This document shows, piece after piece, positions 40,503-49,336 of a stretch of 64,000 bases of DNA. The position numbers were made by a program, and so were the translations under genes. The notes under the pieces were generated by a model that ran no database searches, had not been told where the DNA came from, and worked only from the letters and a program-made list of their open reading frames with translations. The stretch is taken from the NCBI GenBank assembly GCA_900473805.1, contig UCMS01000006.1, forward strand, positions 231,734 through 295,733, given 5' to 3'. Every line of letters begins with the position of its first letter. Positions within the stretch are counted from its first letter, which is position 1. The stretch comes from Hyphomicrobiales bacterium (lineage in GTDB: Bacteria > Pseudomonadota > Alphaproteobacteria > Rhizobiales > Rhizobiaceae).

Positions 40503-42218
40503 TCAGGCCTTGGCCTGCGTCTCGAGCACCCGGTTGGCCGCCGAGACGATGGCTTCCAGCGATGCCGTCACGATATTGGTGTTGATGCCGGCCCCGAACA
40601 GCTTGCCGCCGGCATGCGCCATCTCGACATAGGCGATGGCGGCTGCGTTAGACCCATGCTGCAGCGAATGCTCGGAATAATCCTGCACCGACAGATCAAT
40701 GCCGAGATAGGTCGAGAGCGCATTGACGAAGCCGTCAATCGGCCCCGTGCCCTTGCCTTCGATCCGCTTCACCTCGCCCTCGTCGGTGATCTCGGCGGCT
40801 ACGATCCGGATGCCCTTCTGGTCGGAACCCGCCGGATAGGTGTGATGGTCGATGAACTTGATCCGCGCCTGCGGCTGATCGACATAGCGCTCGATGAAGC
40901 GCTCGTAGATCGCCTTGGACGGCAGCTCCTTGCCGCCCTCATCGGTGATCCGCTGAATGTCCTCGCGGAACTCCACCTGCAGGTTGCGCGGCAAGTTGAT
41001 GCCATAGTCTTCCTGCAGGATATAGGCGATGCCGCCCTTGCCCGACTGCGAGTTGATCCGGATGATCGCCTCATAGGTGCGCCCGACATCCTGCGGATCG
41101 ATCGGCAAGTAGGGCACTTCCCACAGCGGCGAATTCGCCTGGCGGATCGCCTTCATGCCCTTGTTGATCGCATCCTGGTGCGAGCCGGAAAAGGCCGTAT
41201 AGACCAGTTCGCCGACATAAGGATGCCGCTCGGGGATCACCATCTCGTTGGAATATTCGTAGACTGCCTTGATCCGCTCGATATCGGTGCAGTCGAGCTT
41301 CGGATCCACACCCTGCGTATACATGTTCAACGCCAGCGTCACGACGTCGACATTGCCGGTGCGCTCGCCATTGCCGAACAACGTACCCTCGACGCGGTCG
41401 GCACCGGCCATCAGGCCCAGTTCCGTCGCGGCAATCCCGGTGCCCCGGTCGTTGTGCGGATGCAGCGAGATGATCACGTTCTCGCGCTGATCGATATTGC
41501 GGCACATCCACTCGATCTGGTCGGCATAGATGTTCGGCGTCGCCATCTCGACGGTCGACGGCAGGTTGAGGATCAGCTTGTTCTCCGCCGTCGGCTTCAC
41601 TTCGGCGATAACCGCGTTGCAGATCTCCAGCGCCACGTCGAGCTCGGTGCCGGTAAAGCTCTCCGGCGAGTATTCGAAGCGATAACCGCCACCGGCCTTG
41701 GCCGACATGTCCATGATCATCTTCGCCGCATCGACGGCAATCTGCTTGATCCCGGCAACATCCTTGCCGAACACCACGCGGCGCTGCAATTCGGAGGTCG
41801 AGTTGTAGAAATGGATGATCGGGTTCGTGGCCCCTTCCAGCGCTTCGAAGGTCCGCGTGATCAGCTCCGGCCGGCACTGTACCAGCACCTGCAGGGAGAC
41901 GTCAGCGGGCACGCCGCCTTCTTCCACGCACCAGCGGGCAAAGTCGAAATCGGTCTGCGACGCGGACGGAAAGCCGATCTCGATTTCCTTGAAGCCCATG
42001 TCGAGCAAGAGCTGGAACATCCGGGCCTTGCGATCATGGCCCATCGGGTTGACCAGCGACTGGTTGCCGTCGCGCAAGTCGACGGAACACCAGATCGGCG
42101 CCTTGTCGATCACCTTCGACGGCCAGGTGCGGTCTAATATGTCGATCTGCGGATAGGGGCGGTACTTCTGCGAAGCGTCCGGCATGCCCTGCTTAACGGT
42201 ATGGGTCTTCAAAATCAT
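40503..42218 (-). CDS. leuA: 2-isopropylmalate synthase
   Basis: A 571-residue enzyme, first committed step of leucine synthesis (acetyl-CoA plus 2-oxoisovalerate). It is the long form found in alphaproteobacteria and actinobacteria. The HMGL-like domain has VDLRDGNQSL, the metal-binding LHPHNDRGTGIAA and GTLFGNGERTGNVD; the C-terminal ~160 residues form the LeuA regulatory dimerisation domain that binds leucine. A leader with a leucine-run peptide precedes it, indicating attenuation-type control in addition to feedback. Confidence 0.97.
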   Translation of the reverse strand: MILKTHTVKQGMPDASQKYRPYPQIDILDRTWPSKVIDKAPIWCSVDLRDGNQSLVNPMGHDRKARMFQLLLDMGFKEIEIGFPSASQTDFDFARWCVEEGGVPADVSLQVLVQCRPELITRTFEALEGATNPIIHFYNSTSELQRRVVFGKDVAGIKQIAVDAAKMIMDMSAKAGGGYRFEYSPESFTGTELDVALEICNAVIAEVKPTAENKLILNLPSTVEMATPNIYADQIEWMCRNIDQRENVIISLHPHNDRGTGIAATELGLMAGADRVEGTLFGNGERTGNVDVVTLALNMYTQGVDPKLDCTDIERIKAVYEYSNEMVIPERHPYVGELVYTAFSGSHQDAINKGMKAIRQANSPLWEVPYLPIDPQDVGRTYEAIIRINSQSGKGGIAYILQEDYGINLPRNLQVEFREDIQRITDEGGKELPSKAIYERFIERYVDQPQARIKFIDHHTYPAGSDQKGIRIVAAEITDEGEVKRIEGKGTGPIDGFVNALSTYLGIDLSVQDYSEHSLQHGSNAAAIAYVEMAHAGGKLFGAGINTNIVTASLEAIVSAANRVLETQAKA

Positions 42219-42254
42219 CGTCTTCGTCTCTTCTCGTCCTCGTCGGCGTGCGCT

Positions 42255-42380
42255 GCTGATAGCAAATCAGCCTGGCTTTGACACGTCCGAACGAACCCTG
42301 TTCAGGGAATTACTGATCTGGATTAGGGAGTTTTCGAGGAGCAATCGCCAAACGGCTGACCCGGCCGCCGGGCGCTCCTC
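42255..42380 (-). promoter_or_regulatory. Putative leuA leader RNA hairpins
   Basis: Between the leader-peptide stop and leuA, the minus-strand transcript can form a GAGGAGC/GCTCCTC stem (42374-42380 with 42336-42342), a GC-rich CCCGGC-G-GCCGGG palindrome (42360-42372) inside it, and a GCTGAT/ATCAGC hairpin (42255-42271) just before leuA. None is followed by a clear U run, so termination is not proven. A -35/-10 pair (TTGCGC at 42535-42540, TTATTC at 42513-42518, 16-base spacer) lies upstream of the peptide. Confidence 0.5.
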
Positions 42381-42504
42381 AACGGACCCGGCAACCGCGG
42401 ATAAGGCCGAGAAGAAGAAGCGAGTTTGGCACCGACGCGACGAAGCCGGCCGCAGCGCGGGCCGTCATGTCAATCGCAGCAATGGTCGTGCCGTTGGTCT
42501 TCAT
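42379..42504 (-). CDS. leuA leader peptide (candidate)
   Basis: A 41-residue reading frame from the ATG at 42504. It contains SLLLLGLIRG near residues 28-37: four leucine codons in a row (CTT CTT CTT CTC), then Leu-Ile. It stops at 42379 and is followed by hairpin-forming sequence and, 160 bases on, leuA. No Shine-Dalgarno is present; the candidate -10 is eight bases before the ATG, so the transcript would be nearly leaderless, as reported for rhizobial trpL. The Leu-codon run directly before a leucine biosynthesis gene suggests ribosome-mediated attenuation. Confidence 0.6.
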   Translation of the reverse strand: MKTNGTTIAAIDMTARAAAGFVASVPNSLLLLGLIRGCRVR

Positions 42505-42545
42505 GGGATGAGGAATAACGCGAAGGAATGAATCGCGCAAGGGTG

Positions 42546-42794
42546 TTATTCGGCGGCGGATGGCCTCGCAGCATCGAGTTTTTCGCGCAGCCAATCTTCA
42601 AGTAGGGAATCGACGGAGACACCAAGTTCCTTCGCCTGACGCTCAAGCCGAAGCTTCGTGCCGCGCCTGATGGTGACGGTAAGCTCAACAGGCTCCAGAT
42701 TAGGCCGCGTCGCCTTGCTCCAATCGACGTATTCGCTAATATCTTCGCCATCATCGAACTTGCGGTCGAACTCTTCAGCGCTGATTGTCTTCAT
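42546..42794 (-). CDS. BrnA-type antitoxin
   Basis: An 82-residue protein with an N-terminal MKTISAEEFDRKFDDGEDISEYVDWSKA, characteristic of BrnA antitoxins, and a ribbon-helix-helix-like C-terminal half (TVTIRRGTKLRLERQAKELGVSVDSLLEDWL). It overlaps the toxin gene by 20 bases and follows it in the transcript; toxin-first order is the BrnTA order. Should neutralise the toxin and autorepress. Confidence 0.88.
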   Translation of the reverse strand: MKTISAEEFDRKFDDGEDISEYVDWSKATRPNLEPVELTVTIRRGTKLRLERQAKELGVSVDSLLEDWLREKLDAARPSAAE

Positions 42795-43044
42795 AGCAAC
42801 GCCTTTCCTGAATTCTTGCTCCGCGCACCGAGATGATCCGAACGCGCCCGTTCCTTAAAACGTAGACGCCTGTCCATAAAACGCCGGCGATCCGACCTAC
42901 TCGGATCCGCCTCGCTTCCGCAGGGTGTCCGGCATCCGCATCGACAGCGTAGAGATCATACCATAACTCCTGCGCCGCCACGAAATCGATTCCGTGTTTC
43001 GCTTTGTTCGCCTCGCTTTTGACAGGATCGAATTCGAACTCCAT
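42775..43044 (-). CDS. BrnT-type toxin
   Basis: An 89-residue BrnT/RelE-fold ribonuclease toxin. It starts MEFEFDPVKSEANKAKHGIDFVAA at 43044, the standard BrnT opening, and has the family tail VYVLRNGRVRIISVRGARIQERRCYE. An ATG at 43065 would add a short leader. Overlaps the antitoxin gene. Confidence 0.9.
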   Translation of the reverse strand: MEFEFDPVKSEANKAKHGIDFVAAQELWYDLYAVDADAGHPAEARRIRVGRIAGVLWTGVYVLRNGRVRIISVRGARIQERRCYEDNQR

Positions 43045-43095
43045 GTCAAAACCTAGCGCAACCATAGCGATTGCGCCAGATAGAGGACACCCCGA

Positions 43096-43320
43096 TCAGC
43101 GCCGCCCGAATTGAGCGATGAGAGCAGCCACCGCAAAGCCGAGCGCAATCACGCCCCAGACCATTCCGCCATCGGTGACATTGCTGCCGTCAGGCGTCAG
43201 ACAGCTCGATTGCGAAGCCGCGATGCAGTCGCGCCAGATCCAGTAGCGCATGTAGAAGACATAGCAGAAGAACCCGGCAGTGAGGGCAAAGAGGACGGCC
43301 CGGATGCGTGGCCGCTTCAT
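43096..43320 (-). CDS. Small membrane protein after benE
   Basis: A 74-residue protein with two hydrophobic helices (AVLFALTAGFFCYVFYM and MVWGVIALGFAVAALIAQF) and a cysteine-bearing loop between them. The start overlaps the BenE stop (ATGA), so it is translationally coupled. No family recognised. Could be a BenE accessory. Confidence 0.7.
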   Translation of the reverse strand: MKRPRIRAVLFALTAGFFCYVFYMRYWIWRDCIAASQSSCLTPDGSNVTDGGMVWGVIALGFAVAALIAQFGRR

Positions 43321-44498
43321 GCCCTGACCTTGGCAAGCTTGACCAGCCCCAGCATCGCCACGCCCGCGATCAGCCCCCAGAACGCACCCGAAATTCCGAG
43401 GATCGAAATCCCCGACGCCGTCACGAGGAACGTCACCGCCGCAGCCTCGCGCGTCTCGGCCGCCTGAAAGGCCGCCACCGAAGACCCCGAAAACGCCCCG
43501 ATCAGCGCCAGCCCCGCCACCGACTGAATGAGGATCGGCGGCGCAAGCGAGACGAAGCCGGTCACGGCACCGGCCGCCAGCCCGAGCAGCACATAGCCGA
43601 TGCCGGCGATGATCGCCGCCCAATAGCGCCGCTTCGGATCGGCATGCGCGTCCTCCCCCGCGCACATCGCTGCCGTGATCGCCGCCAAATTAACCGCATG
43701 ACCGCCGAAGGGCGCAGAGAGCGCCGAAAAAACACCGGTCACCGCAAACATCGGCCCCGGATTCGGCTCGTATTTGTTGACCTTGAGGATCGCGATCCCC
43801 GGAATGTTCTGCGACGCCATGGTGACGATGAAGAGCGGCAGCGCGATCGACACGAGCGTCGGCAGCGTGAAGGCGGGAGCCACAAACTCAACCGGCGGCG
43901 CCAGCGACGCCGCCCAGCTCGCCATCGCGCCCTCCGGCAGATCCACACCGAAGACGATGACGACGACAAAGGTCAAAAGCGCCGCCGGCACCGCGTAAAG
44001 CCGCTTGAACGCCGCCACCACCGCCCAGACAACCAGGATCGGCAGCCCGAGCAGCGGATCAAACGCCACGGCCTTGAACGGCGCAAAGCAGAGATTGAGA
44101 ATAACACCCGCCAGCATGGCATTGGCAATCGGCGCCGGGATTGCCGCAACCGCCCGACCGAATGGCCGGATAAGGCCAGCAAGCACGATCAGCGCCGCAC
44201 AGACGAAAAACGCCCCGACCGCCGCCGGAAAACCGCCGACCGGAATACCCGCCGTCGCCATCAGCGCCGCTCCCGGCGTCGACCAGGCGACCGAGACGGG
44301 CAGCTTTGTCCACACGCTCAGGACGATCCCGCAGATCCCCATGGCGACCGACAGCGCCATCAGCCCGGATGCCGCCTCGTAATCCGTGGCACCGACGCCC
44401 TTCAGCCCCTGCAGCACGACCGCGAAGGAACTGGCGAAACCGACAAAGGCAACGAGCACGCCCATGAAGGCGGCCTGGGGGGAGAAGTCTTTCAGCAT
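43317..44498 (-). CDS. BenE-family transporter
   Basis: About 393 residues from the ATG at 44498 (MLKDFSPQAAFMG). It has around twelve hydrophobic segments and BenE signatures GATDYEAASGLMALSVAMG, AWSTPGAALMAT, AIPAPIANAMLAGVILNLCFAPFKA, and PGIAILKVNKYEPNPGPMFAVTG. The family contains the benzoate:H+ symporter, but no benzoate genes are nearby, so the substrate is open. Earlier ATGs to 44561 are possible. Confidence 0.9.
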   Translation of the reverse strand: MLKDFSPQAAFMGVLVAFVGFASSFAVVLQGLKGVGATDYEAASGLMALSVAMGICGIVLSVWTKLPVSVAWSTPGAALMATAGIPVGGFPAAVGAFFVCAALIVLAGLIRPFGRAVAAIPAPIANAMLAGVILNLCFAPFKAVAFDPLLGLPILVVWAVVAAFKRLYAVPAALLTFVVVIVFGVDLPEGAMASWAASLAPPVEFVAPAFTLPTLVSIALPLFIVTMASQNIPGIAILKVNKYEPNPGPMFAVTGVFSALSAPFGGHAVNLAAITAAMCAGEDAHADPKRRYWAAIIAGIGYVLLGLAAGAVTGFVSLAPPILIQSVAGLALIGAFSGSSVAAFQAAETREAAAVTFLVTASGISILGISGAFWGLIAGVAMLGLVKLAKVRA

Positions 44499-44588
44499 AC
44501 GGGACTCACGGGGGCCACTGAACATTGCATAAGGCGAACCAAATTCCATGAGCACTGGCAAGGCGGGAAAGGCGCCCGAACGTTCGTT

Positions 44589-45812
44589 TCAGGGGAGCGG
44601 AGCGGTCTGCGACCTCGATTTCTCCGGCGCACGCACCGTTTCGGCGGCAACCATGCCGTCATCCTCGAACAGGCACACCCGGTTGCGGCCGGTCCGTTTG
44701 GCCACATAGAGCGCCTCGTCCGCCCGGCCGATCAGCCGGGTGATCGAAATTGCACCGCGTGGCACCGCCACGCCGGCACTCAACGTCACCGGGATCTCCA
44801 CGCCCTCGTGGGCAATCGCCAGCGCCTCGACCGTCTGCCGGAGCCTCTCCCCCGTCGCGACCGCCTCGACCTCGGATGCCTTGGCCAGATAGAGGCCGAA
44901 TTCCTCGCCGCCCATGCGGGCGAACAGGGCTCCCTCGGCCATATCCGAGGCCATGGCCTGCGCCACCGATTTGAGCACCAGATCGCCGGCGGCATGCCCG
45001 TGCCGATCATTCACCTGCTTGAAGTGGTCGATGTCGATCATGAGGAAGGCGCTGCCGGCCGGCGCCTGCCGCGGCAGACGGTCCATCAGCCAATGCCGGT
45101 TGCGGATACCCGTCAGACTGTCAGTCTCAGTCAACGCGATCAGCCGCCGCTCGGCGCGCTCCTGGACGAGAATAAGCACGAACATCGCGATCGCGAACTG
45201 ACACAATATCAGGATAAGGAAGGTCGATGCCGGGCCAAAATCCACAAGAGAGGGGTAGGCAATGCCCGCAATCGTGGCAATGGCAATCATCGCCTTGACG
45301 CAGAGGGTAGCGGCCAGGCCGTAACGACTGCCGAGCCCTTCACGCTGCGGATCAGATAGCGCAAGCGCGGCACTGCCGAGGGCATAAAGCCCCATGATTG
45401 AAAGGAAGACGATCGCTCGGTAGGCGTTCACCAGGTGGAACTCGAAGACATAGGCCACGACTGCCAGGCTGGCGGGAATGGCAAACAGCCAAACCGACCG
45501 CCCAGCCGGACGCTCGGTCAGCAGGGTTTGAAGGCCGACGAAGAAAAGTGTGTAGGCGATCGGGCCGCTCAGAAAGCTCCAGTAGGTCCAGGTCTGATAC
45601 TCGACAAGCCCCTCTTCGCCCGCTCCAGCCGTCACGGATCCAATCGCCAGAACCAGGAACGCAAGGGCCATCTTGCCCAGTCCCCGGCTACGACGAGACC
45701 GGAAGCGCAAATGAAGAAAGCACATCGCTCCCACCGTCAGAGACAGCGGATGCAGGATCAGGATCGTGGCAAGGTCGAGATGCATGAGCTGTCCAGAGGA
45801 GAACCGTTGCAT
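44589..45812 (-). CDS. Membrane GGDEF diguanylate cyclase
   Basis: About 407 residues. The N-terminal part (about 10-210) has six or seven hydrophobic helices. The C-terminal GGDEF domain contains SLTGIRNRHWLMDRL, MIDIDHFKQVNDRHGHAAGD and MGGEEFGLYL near residue 300, where GGEEF is an active-type signature. It would make cyclic di-GMP. Start is uncertain: ATG at 45812 or 45785, or GTG at 45818. Divergent from nspC. Confidence 0.9.
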   Translation of the reverse strand: MQRFSSGQLMHLDLATILILHPLSLTVGAMCFLHLRFRSRRSRGLGKMALAFLVLAIGSVTAGAGEEGLVEYQTWTYWSFLSGPIAYTLFFVGLQTLLTERPAGRSVWLFAIPASLAVVAYVFEFHLVNAYRAIVFLSIMGLYALGSAALALSDPQREGLGSRYGLAATLCVKAMIAIATIAGIAYPSLVDFGPASTFLILILCQFAIAMFVLILVQERAERRLIALTETDSLTGIRNRHWLMDRLPRQAPAGSAFLMIDIDHFKQVNDRHGHAAGDLVLKSVAQAMASDMAEGALFARMGGEEFGLYLAKASEVEAVATGERLRQTVEALAIAHEGVEIPVTLSAGVAVPRGAISITRLIGRADEALYVAKRTGRNRVCLFEDDGMVAAETVRAPEKSRSQTAPLP

Positions 45813-46084
45813 CTGCACTTACCAAGCCAAAACTTGCCGATTGCTGAACAAAGCCCGCCGTCCAACGCATGGCTGCAGTGGCGCCAGCGCAGGGCAGAGC
45901 AGCAATGCGGACAGGCTGCAACCGTCATTCGCCCTTCATGCAAATCAGGCAGGCAGCATATCAGCCGAAACGTTGAGCTAATGCTTGCCTTTTACCCCCC
46001 TTTTGCCTATGGACCCCCTCCGACGCATTCGGGGCGTCCCGTTCACTTCCGCCAGATATGGCTGGGTTCACGAAGGATAGAGCC

Positions 46085-47182
46085 TTGATCCAGACTCCCT
46101 ATTACCTGATCGACAAGTCCAAGCTGCTCCAGAACATGGAGAAGATCGCGACACTGCGCGAACTCTCCGGCGCAAAGGCGCTTCTGGCGCTGAAATGCTT
46201 CGCCACCTGGTCGGTCTTCGATTTCATGCGCGACTATATGGACGGCACGACCTCGTCGTCGCTCAATGAAGTCCGCCTCGGCCATGAGCGTTTCGGCAAG
46301 GAAACCCACGCCTATTCCGTGGCTTACGCCGATTACGAGATCGACGAGGTCGTCAGCCATGCCGACAAGATCATCTTCAATTCGATCGGCCAGTTGACCC
46401 GCTTCGAGAGCCAGTCCTCCGGCATCATCCGCGGCCTGCGCCTGAACCCCGGCGTCTCCTCCTCGAGCTTTGACCTTGCAGACCCCGCCCGCCCCTTCTC
46501 TCGACTGGGCGAATGGGATCTTAAAAAGGTCGAGCCGGTCATGGACCTGATCTCCGGCTTCATGATCCACAACAACTGCGAAAACGGCGATTTCGACCTC
46601 TTCGACCGCATGCTGGGCGACATCGAGCAGAAGTTCGGCCCTCTGTTGAAGAAGGCCGACTGGGTGTCGCTTGGCGGCGGCATCCATTTCACCGGCGAAA
46701 ACTATCCGCTGGAGAGGTTCGCCGAGCGCCTCAAGCGCTTCTCCGGCGAATTCGGCGTCCAGGTCTATCTGGAGCCCGGCGAAGCCTCGATCACCAAGTC
46801 GACCACGCTCGAAGTCACCGTGCTCGACAAGCTTTACAACGGCAAGGATCTTGTCGTGGTGGATTCGTCCATCGAAGCGCATCTCCTCGATCTCCTGATC
46901 TACCGGGAAAGCGCGAAGGTCCACCCCAACCAGGGACCGCACCGGTACCAGGTCTGCGGCAAGTCCTGCCTCGCGGGCGATATCTTCGGCGAGTTCAACT
47001 TCGAACAGGAATTGAACATCGGCGACCGCATCTCGCTGCAGGACACCGCCGGCTACACGATGGTCAAGAAAAACTGGTTTAACGGCGTGCAAATGCCGGC
47101 AATCGCCATCCGCGAACTGGATGGCAGCCTCAGGACGGTCCGTGAGTTCGACTACACGGACTACGAAACAAGCCTGTCCTGA
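46085..47182 (+). CDS. nspC: Carboxynorspermidine decarboxylase
   Basis: About 365 residues. I favour the TTG at 46085 (LIQTPYYLIDKSKLL), which aligns with the family start and has AAGGA upstream; an ATG at 46058 adds nine residues. It is a PLP-dependent alanine-racemase/ODC fold enzyme: CFATWSVFDFMRDYMDGTTSSSLNEVRLG around the PLP lysine region (LALKCFA), and CGKSCLAGDIFGEF. It decarboxylates carboxy(nor)spermidine to (nor)spermidine. Followed by carboxynorspermidine synthase 50 bases on. Confidence 0.93.
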   Translation: MIQTPYYLIDKSKLLQNMEKIATLRELSGAKALLALKCFATWSVFDFMRDYMDGTTSSSLNEVRLGHERFGKETHAYSVAYADYEIDEVVSHADKIIFNSIGQLTRFESQSSGIIRGLRLNPGVSSSSFDLADPARPFSRLGEWDLKKVEPVMDLISGFMIHNNCENGDFDLFDRMLGDIEQKFGPLLKKADWVSLGGGIHFTGENYPLERFAERLKRFSGEFGVQVYLEPGEASITKSTTLEVTVLDKLYNGKDLVVVDSSIEAHLLDLLIYRESAKVHPNQGPHRYQVCGKSCLAGDIFGEFNFEQELNIGDRISLQDTAGYTMVKKNWFNGVQMPAIAIRELDGSLRTVREFDYTDYETSLS

Positions 47183-47232
47183 ACTCCCTCAGGAACAGGT
47201 TCTGACGATTGGACATAGGAGTTGGTCCCATT

Positions 47233-48471
47233 ATGAAGAAGAACGTGCTCATCATCGGCGCCGGCGGCGTCGCGCAGGTGGTCGCCCACAAGTGTGCGCA
47301 GAACAATGACGTGCTCGGCGACCTCCATATCGCCTCGCGCACCAAGGCGAAGTGCGACGCGATCATCGCTTCCGTGCACGAGAAGAAGGCGATGAAGCAG
47401 CCGGGCGTTCTCGAAGCCCACGCCCTTGATGCCCTCGACATCGAAGCCACCAAGGCCCTGATCAAGAAGCTCGGCACCGAGATCGTCATCAATGTCGGCA
47501 CCGCCTTCCTCAACATGTCGGTGCTGCGCGCCTGCATGGACACCGGCGTGGCCTATATCGACACCGCGATCCATGAAGAGCCGAACAAGATCTGCGAAAC
47601 CCCGCCGTGGTACGGAAACTACGAGTGGAAGCGTGCGGAAGAATGCGCTGAAAAAGGCATCACCGCCATCCTCGGCGCCGGCTTCGATCCGGGCGTCGTC
47701 AACGCCTATGCGCGTCTCGCCAAGGACGAATATCTCGACAAGGTGACCGACGTCGACATCGTCGACATCAATGCCGGCAGCCACGGCAAATACTTCGCCA
47801 CCAACTTCGACCCGGAAATCAACTTCCGCGAATTCACCGGCGTCGTCTATTCCTGGCAGGGCGGCGAATGGAAGGTCAACAAGATGTTCGAGATCGGCAA
47901 GGACTACGACCTGCCGGTCGTCGGCACCCGCCGCGCCTATCTCTGCGGCCATGACGAAGTGCATTCGCTGGCCAAGAACATGGACGGCGCCGATGTGCGC
48001 TTCTGGATGGGCTTTGGCGATCACTACATCAACGTCTTCACCGTGCTGAAGTCGATCGGTCTCCTCTCCGAACAGCCGGTCAAGCTCGCCGACGGTTCCG
48101 AAGTGGTCCCGCTCAAGGTCGTCAAGGCCTGCCTGCCCGACCCTGCCTCGCTTGCTCCCAACTACGAAGGCAAGACCTGCATCGGCGACTATGTGAAGGG
48201 CTTCAAGGACGGCAAGGAAAAGACCGTCTTCCTTTACAACGTCGCCGACCACAAGGAAGCCTATAACGAAGTGGGCAGCCAGGGCATCTCCTACACCGCC
48301 GGCGTCCCCCCGGTCGCAGCGGCCATGCTGGTCGCAACCGGCGAATGGGACGTGAAGAAGATGGCCAACGTCGAAGAACTGCCGCCCAAGCCCTTCATCA
48401 ACCTCCTCAACAAGATCGGCCTGCCGACCCGCATTCAGGACGAGGATGGCGATCGGGCTGTGGAGTTCTGA
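47233..48471 (+). CDS. Carboxynorspermidine synthase (saccharopine dehydrogenase family)
   Basis: About 412 residues starting MKKNVLIIGAGGVAQVVAHKCAQ at 47233. The N-terminal Rossmann motif GAGGVAQV and the later HEEPNKICETPPWYGNYEWK block match carboxyspermidine/carboxynorspermidine dehydrogenases (CANSDH, Lys1-like). It condenses aspartate semialdehyde with putrescine or diaminopropane using NADPH. With nspC it forms the alternative spermidine pathway used by many alphaproteobacteria. Confidence 0.93.
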   Translation: MKKNVLIIGAGGVAQVVAHKCAQNNDVLGDLHIASRTKAKCDAIIASVHEKKAMKQPGVLEAHALDALDIEATKALIKKLGTEIVINVGTAFLNMSVLRACMDTGVAYIDTAIHEEPNKICETPPWYGNYEWKRAEECAEKGITAILGAGFDPGVVNAYARLAKDEYLDKVTDVDIVDINAGSHGKYFATNFDPEINFREFTGVVYSWQGGEWKVNKMFEIGKDYDLPVVGTRRAYLCGHDEVHSLAKNMDGADVRFWMGFGDHYINVFTVLKSIGLLSEQPVKLADGSEVVPLKVVKACLPDPASLAPNYEGKTCIGDYVKGFKDGKEKTVFLYNVADHKEAYNEVGSQGISYTAGVPPVAAAMLVATGEWDVKKMANVEELPPKPFINLLNKIGLPTRIQDEDGDRAVEF

Positions 48472-48508
48472 GAGCGCGGAGAAGCGCTTGAGGATTGAGG
48501 AAATGCGG

Positions 48509-48538
48509 ACCCCGCCGGAGAAATTCGGCGGGGTTTTT
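48509..48538 (+). terminator. Rho-independent terminator after the carboxynorspermidine synthase gene
   Basis: Nine-base perfect arms (ACCCCGCCG / CGGCGGGGT) with an eight-base loop and five T. It lies 37 bases past the stop and separates this operon from the reverse transcriptase island. Confidence 0.88.
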
Positions 48539-48562
48539 CGTTGGCCAAAAGCCTCGATCGTC

Positions 48563-48667
48563 GTCATCCTCGGGCGAAGTCCCGAGGATCTGCCGACGTC
48601 GGCGGCAATGGGCGAGGTCGAAGGTGGTGACGCCACGGCAGATGCTCGGCACAAGGCCGAGCATGAC
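48563..48667. repeat. REP-like composite: two palindromes in opposite orientation
   Basis: Unit A (48563-48594) is the palindrome GTCATCCTCGGG...CCCGAGGATCTGCC. Unit B (48637-48667) is GGCAGATGCTCGG...CCGAGCATGAC, its inverted counterpart. The units share the GTCAT and GGCAGAT ends. The same pattern occurs again at 63416-63563 with unit order reversed. Dispersed palindromes like this are common in rhizobial intergenic DNA. Confidence 0.8.
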
Positions 48668-48849
48668 GGAACACCATCTGGGACAAGCCTCCCGCTGAAC
48701 CTTCTGCGGCACTATCATTTTATTGCAAAGCAGTCAGAAGCTTAGTTGCCAGACGAAAACCAAGATTTTTCGGTGATGAAGTGAAAAGCAAAAGTTTTTG
48801 CGAACTTCACCTTGAAAACACATTAGGTAGCAATCCATATTAAGGTACA

Positions 48850-48981
48850 TTCATGGTTGCCCTTGCCTCGCACGTGAAGATGGACCTGTCCATGCGGATC
48901 ACGAGTCAAGGACACCACGCCCAGGTCGCAGTTGCTGCCGAGGTGTCTGTCGTCGCGGGTCTGCCGTGCGCAGTGGATGGG
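48850..48981. repeat. 132-base direct repeat, copy 1
   Basis: Identical to 49205-49336 except for two substitutions (C/T at 48866 region and G/C in the CCATGCGG/CCATCCGG site). The copies start 355 bases apart. The differences are not at adenines and the copies are in different reading frames, so it is not a DGR template/variable pair. Confidence 0.95.
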
Positions 48982-49086
48982 CCGGGCCTGACCGTTGGTT
49001 TGGAAGCTGTGAATACGCCGTCCCTGGACGGTCCCCAAGCAGCAGATAGCCAATTTAAGCGGCGGGCGCGGCCGGGGCCGGAATCG

Positions 49087-49166
49087 CTTGACATTGCCAA
49101 AAACCTGCTAGGGTGGAAGGTGAAGAAATGTGTGAACGAGCCTCGAAAAACTGACTCTCGCGAGTC
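49087..49166 (+). promoter_or_regulatory. Possible promoter, short ORF and hairpin between the repeats
   Basis: CTTGACA (49087-49093) and TAGGGT (49109-49114), 15 bases apart, could form a promoter. GGAAGG then precedes an eight-codon ORF (49128-49154, MCERASKN), whose stop overlaps a GACTC-TCGC-GAGTC hairpin (49153-49166). A transcript from here to the RT start would be about 270 bases. Spacing is short for a standard promoter. Confidence 0.35.
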
Positions 49167-49204
49167 GTCTTTCCGGCCTACGCGGAATCGCGCTGGTCGC
49201 AGCG

Positions 49205-49336
49205 TTCATGGTTGCCCTTGCTTCGCACGTGAAGATGGACCTGTCCATCCGGATCACGAGTCAAGGACACCACGCCCAGGTCGCAGTTGCTGCCGAGGTG
49301 TCTGTCGTCGCGGGTCTGCCGTGCGCAGTGGATGGG
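49205..49336. repeat. 132-base direct repeat, copy 2
   Basis: Second copy, ending 51 bases before the reverse transcriptase ATG. Its reading frame from an ATG at 49208 is continuous with the RT frame, so a 60-residue N-terminal extension is formally possible, although the ATG at 49388 has the better ribosome site. Confidence 0.95.

Noticed and set aside
48850..49336. DGR template/variable repeat pair
   Set aside because: The two differences between the copies are C/T and G/C, not adenine-directed, and no variable target gene ends at a copy.
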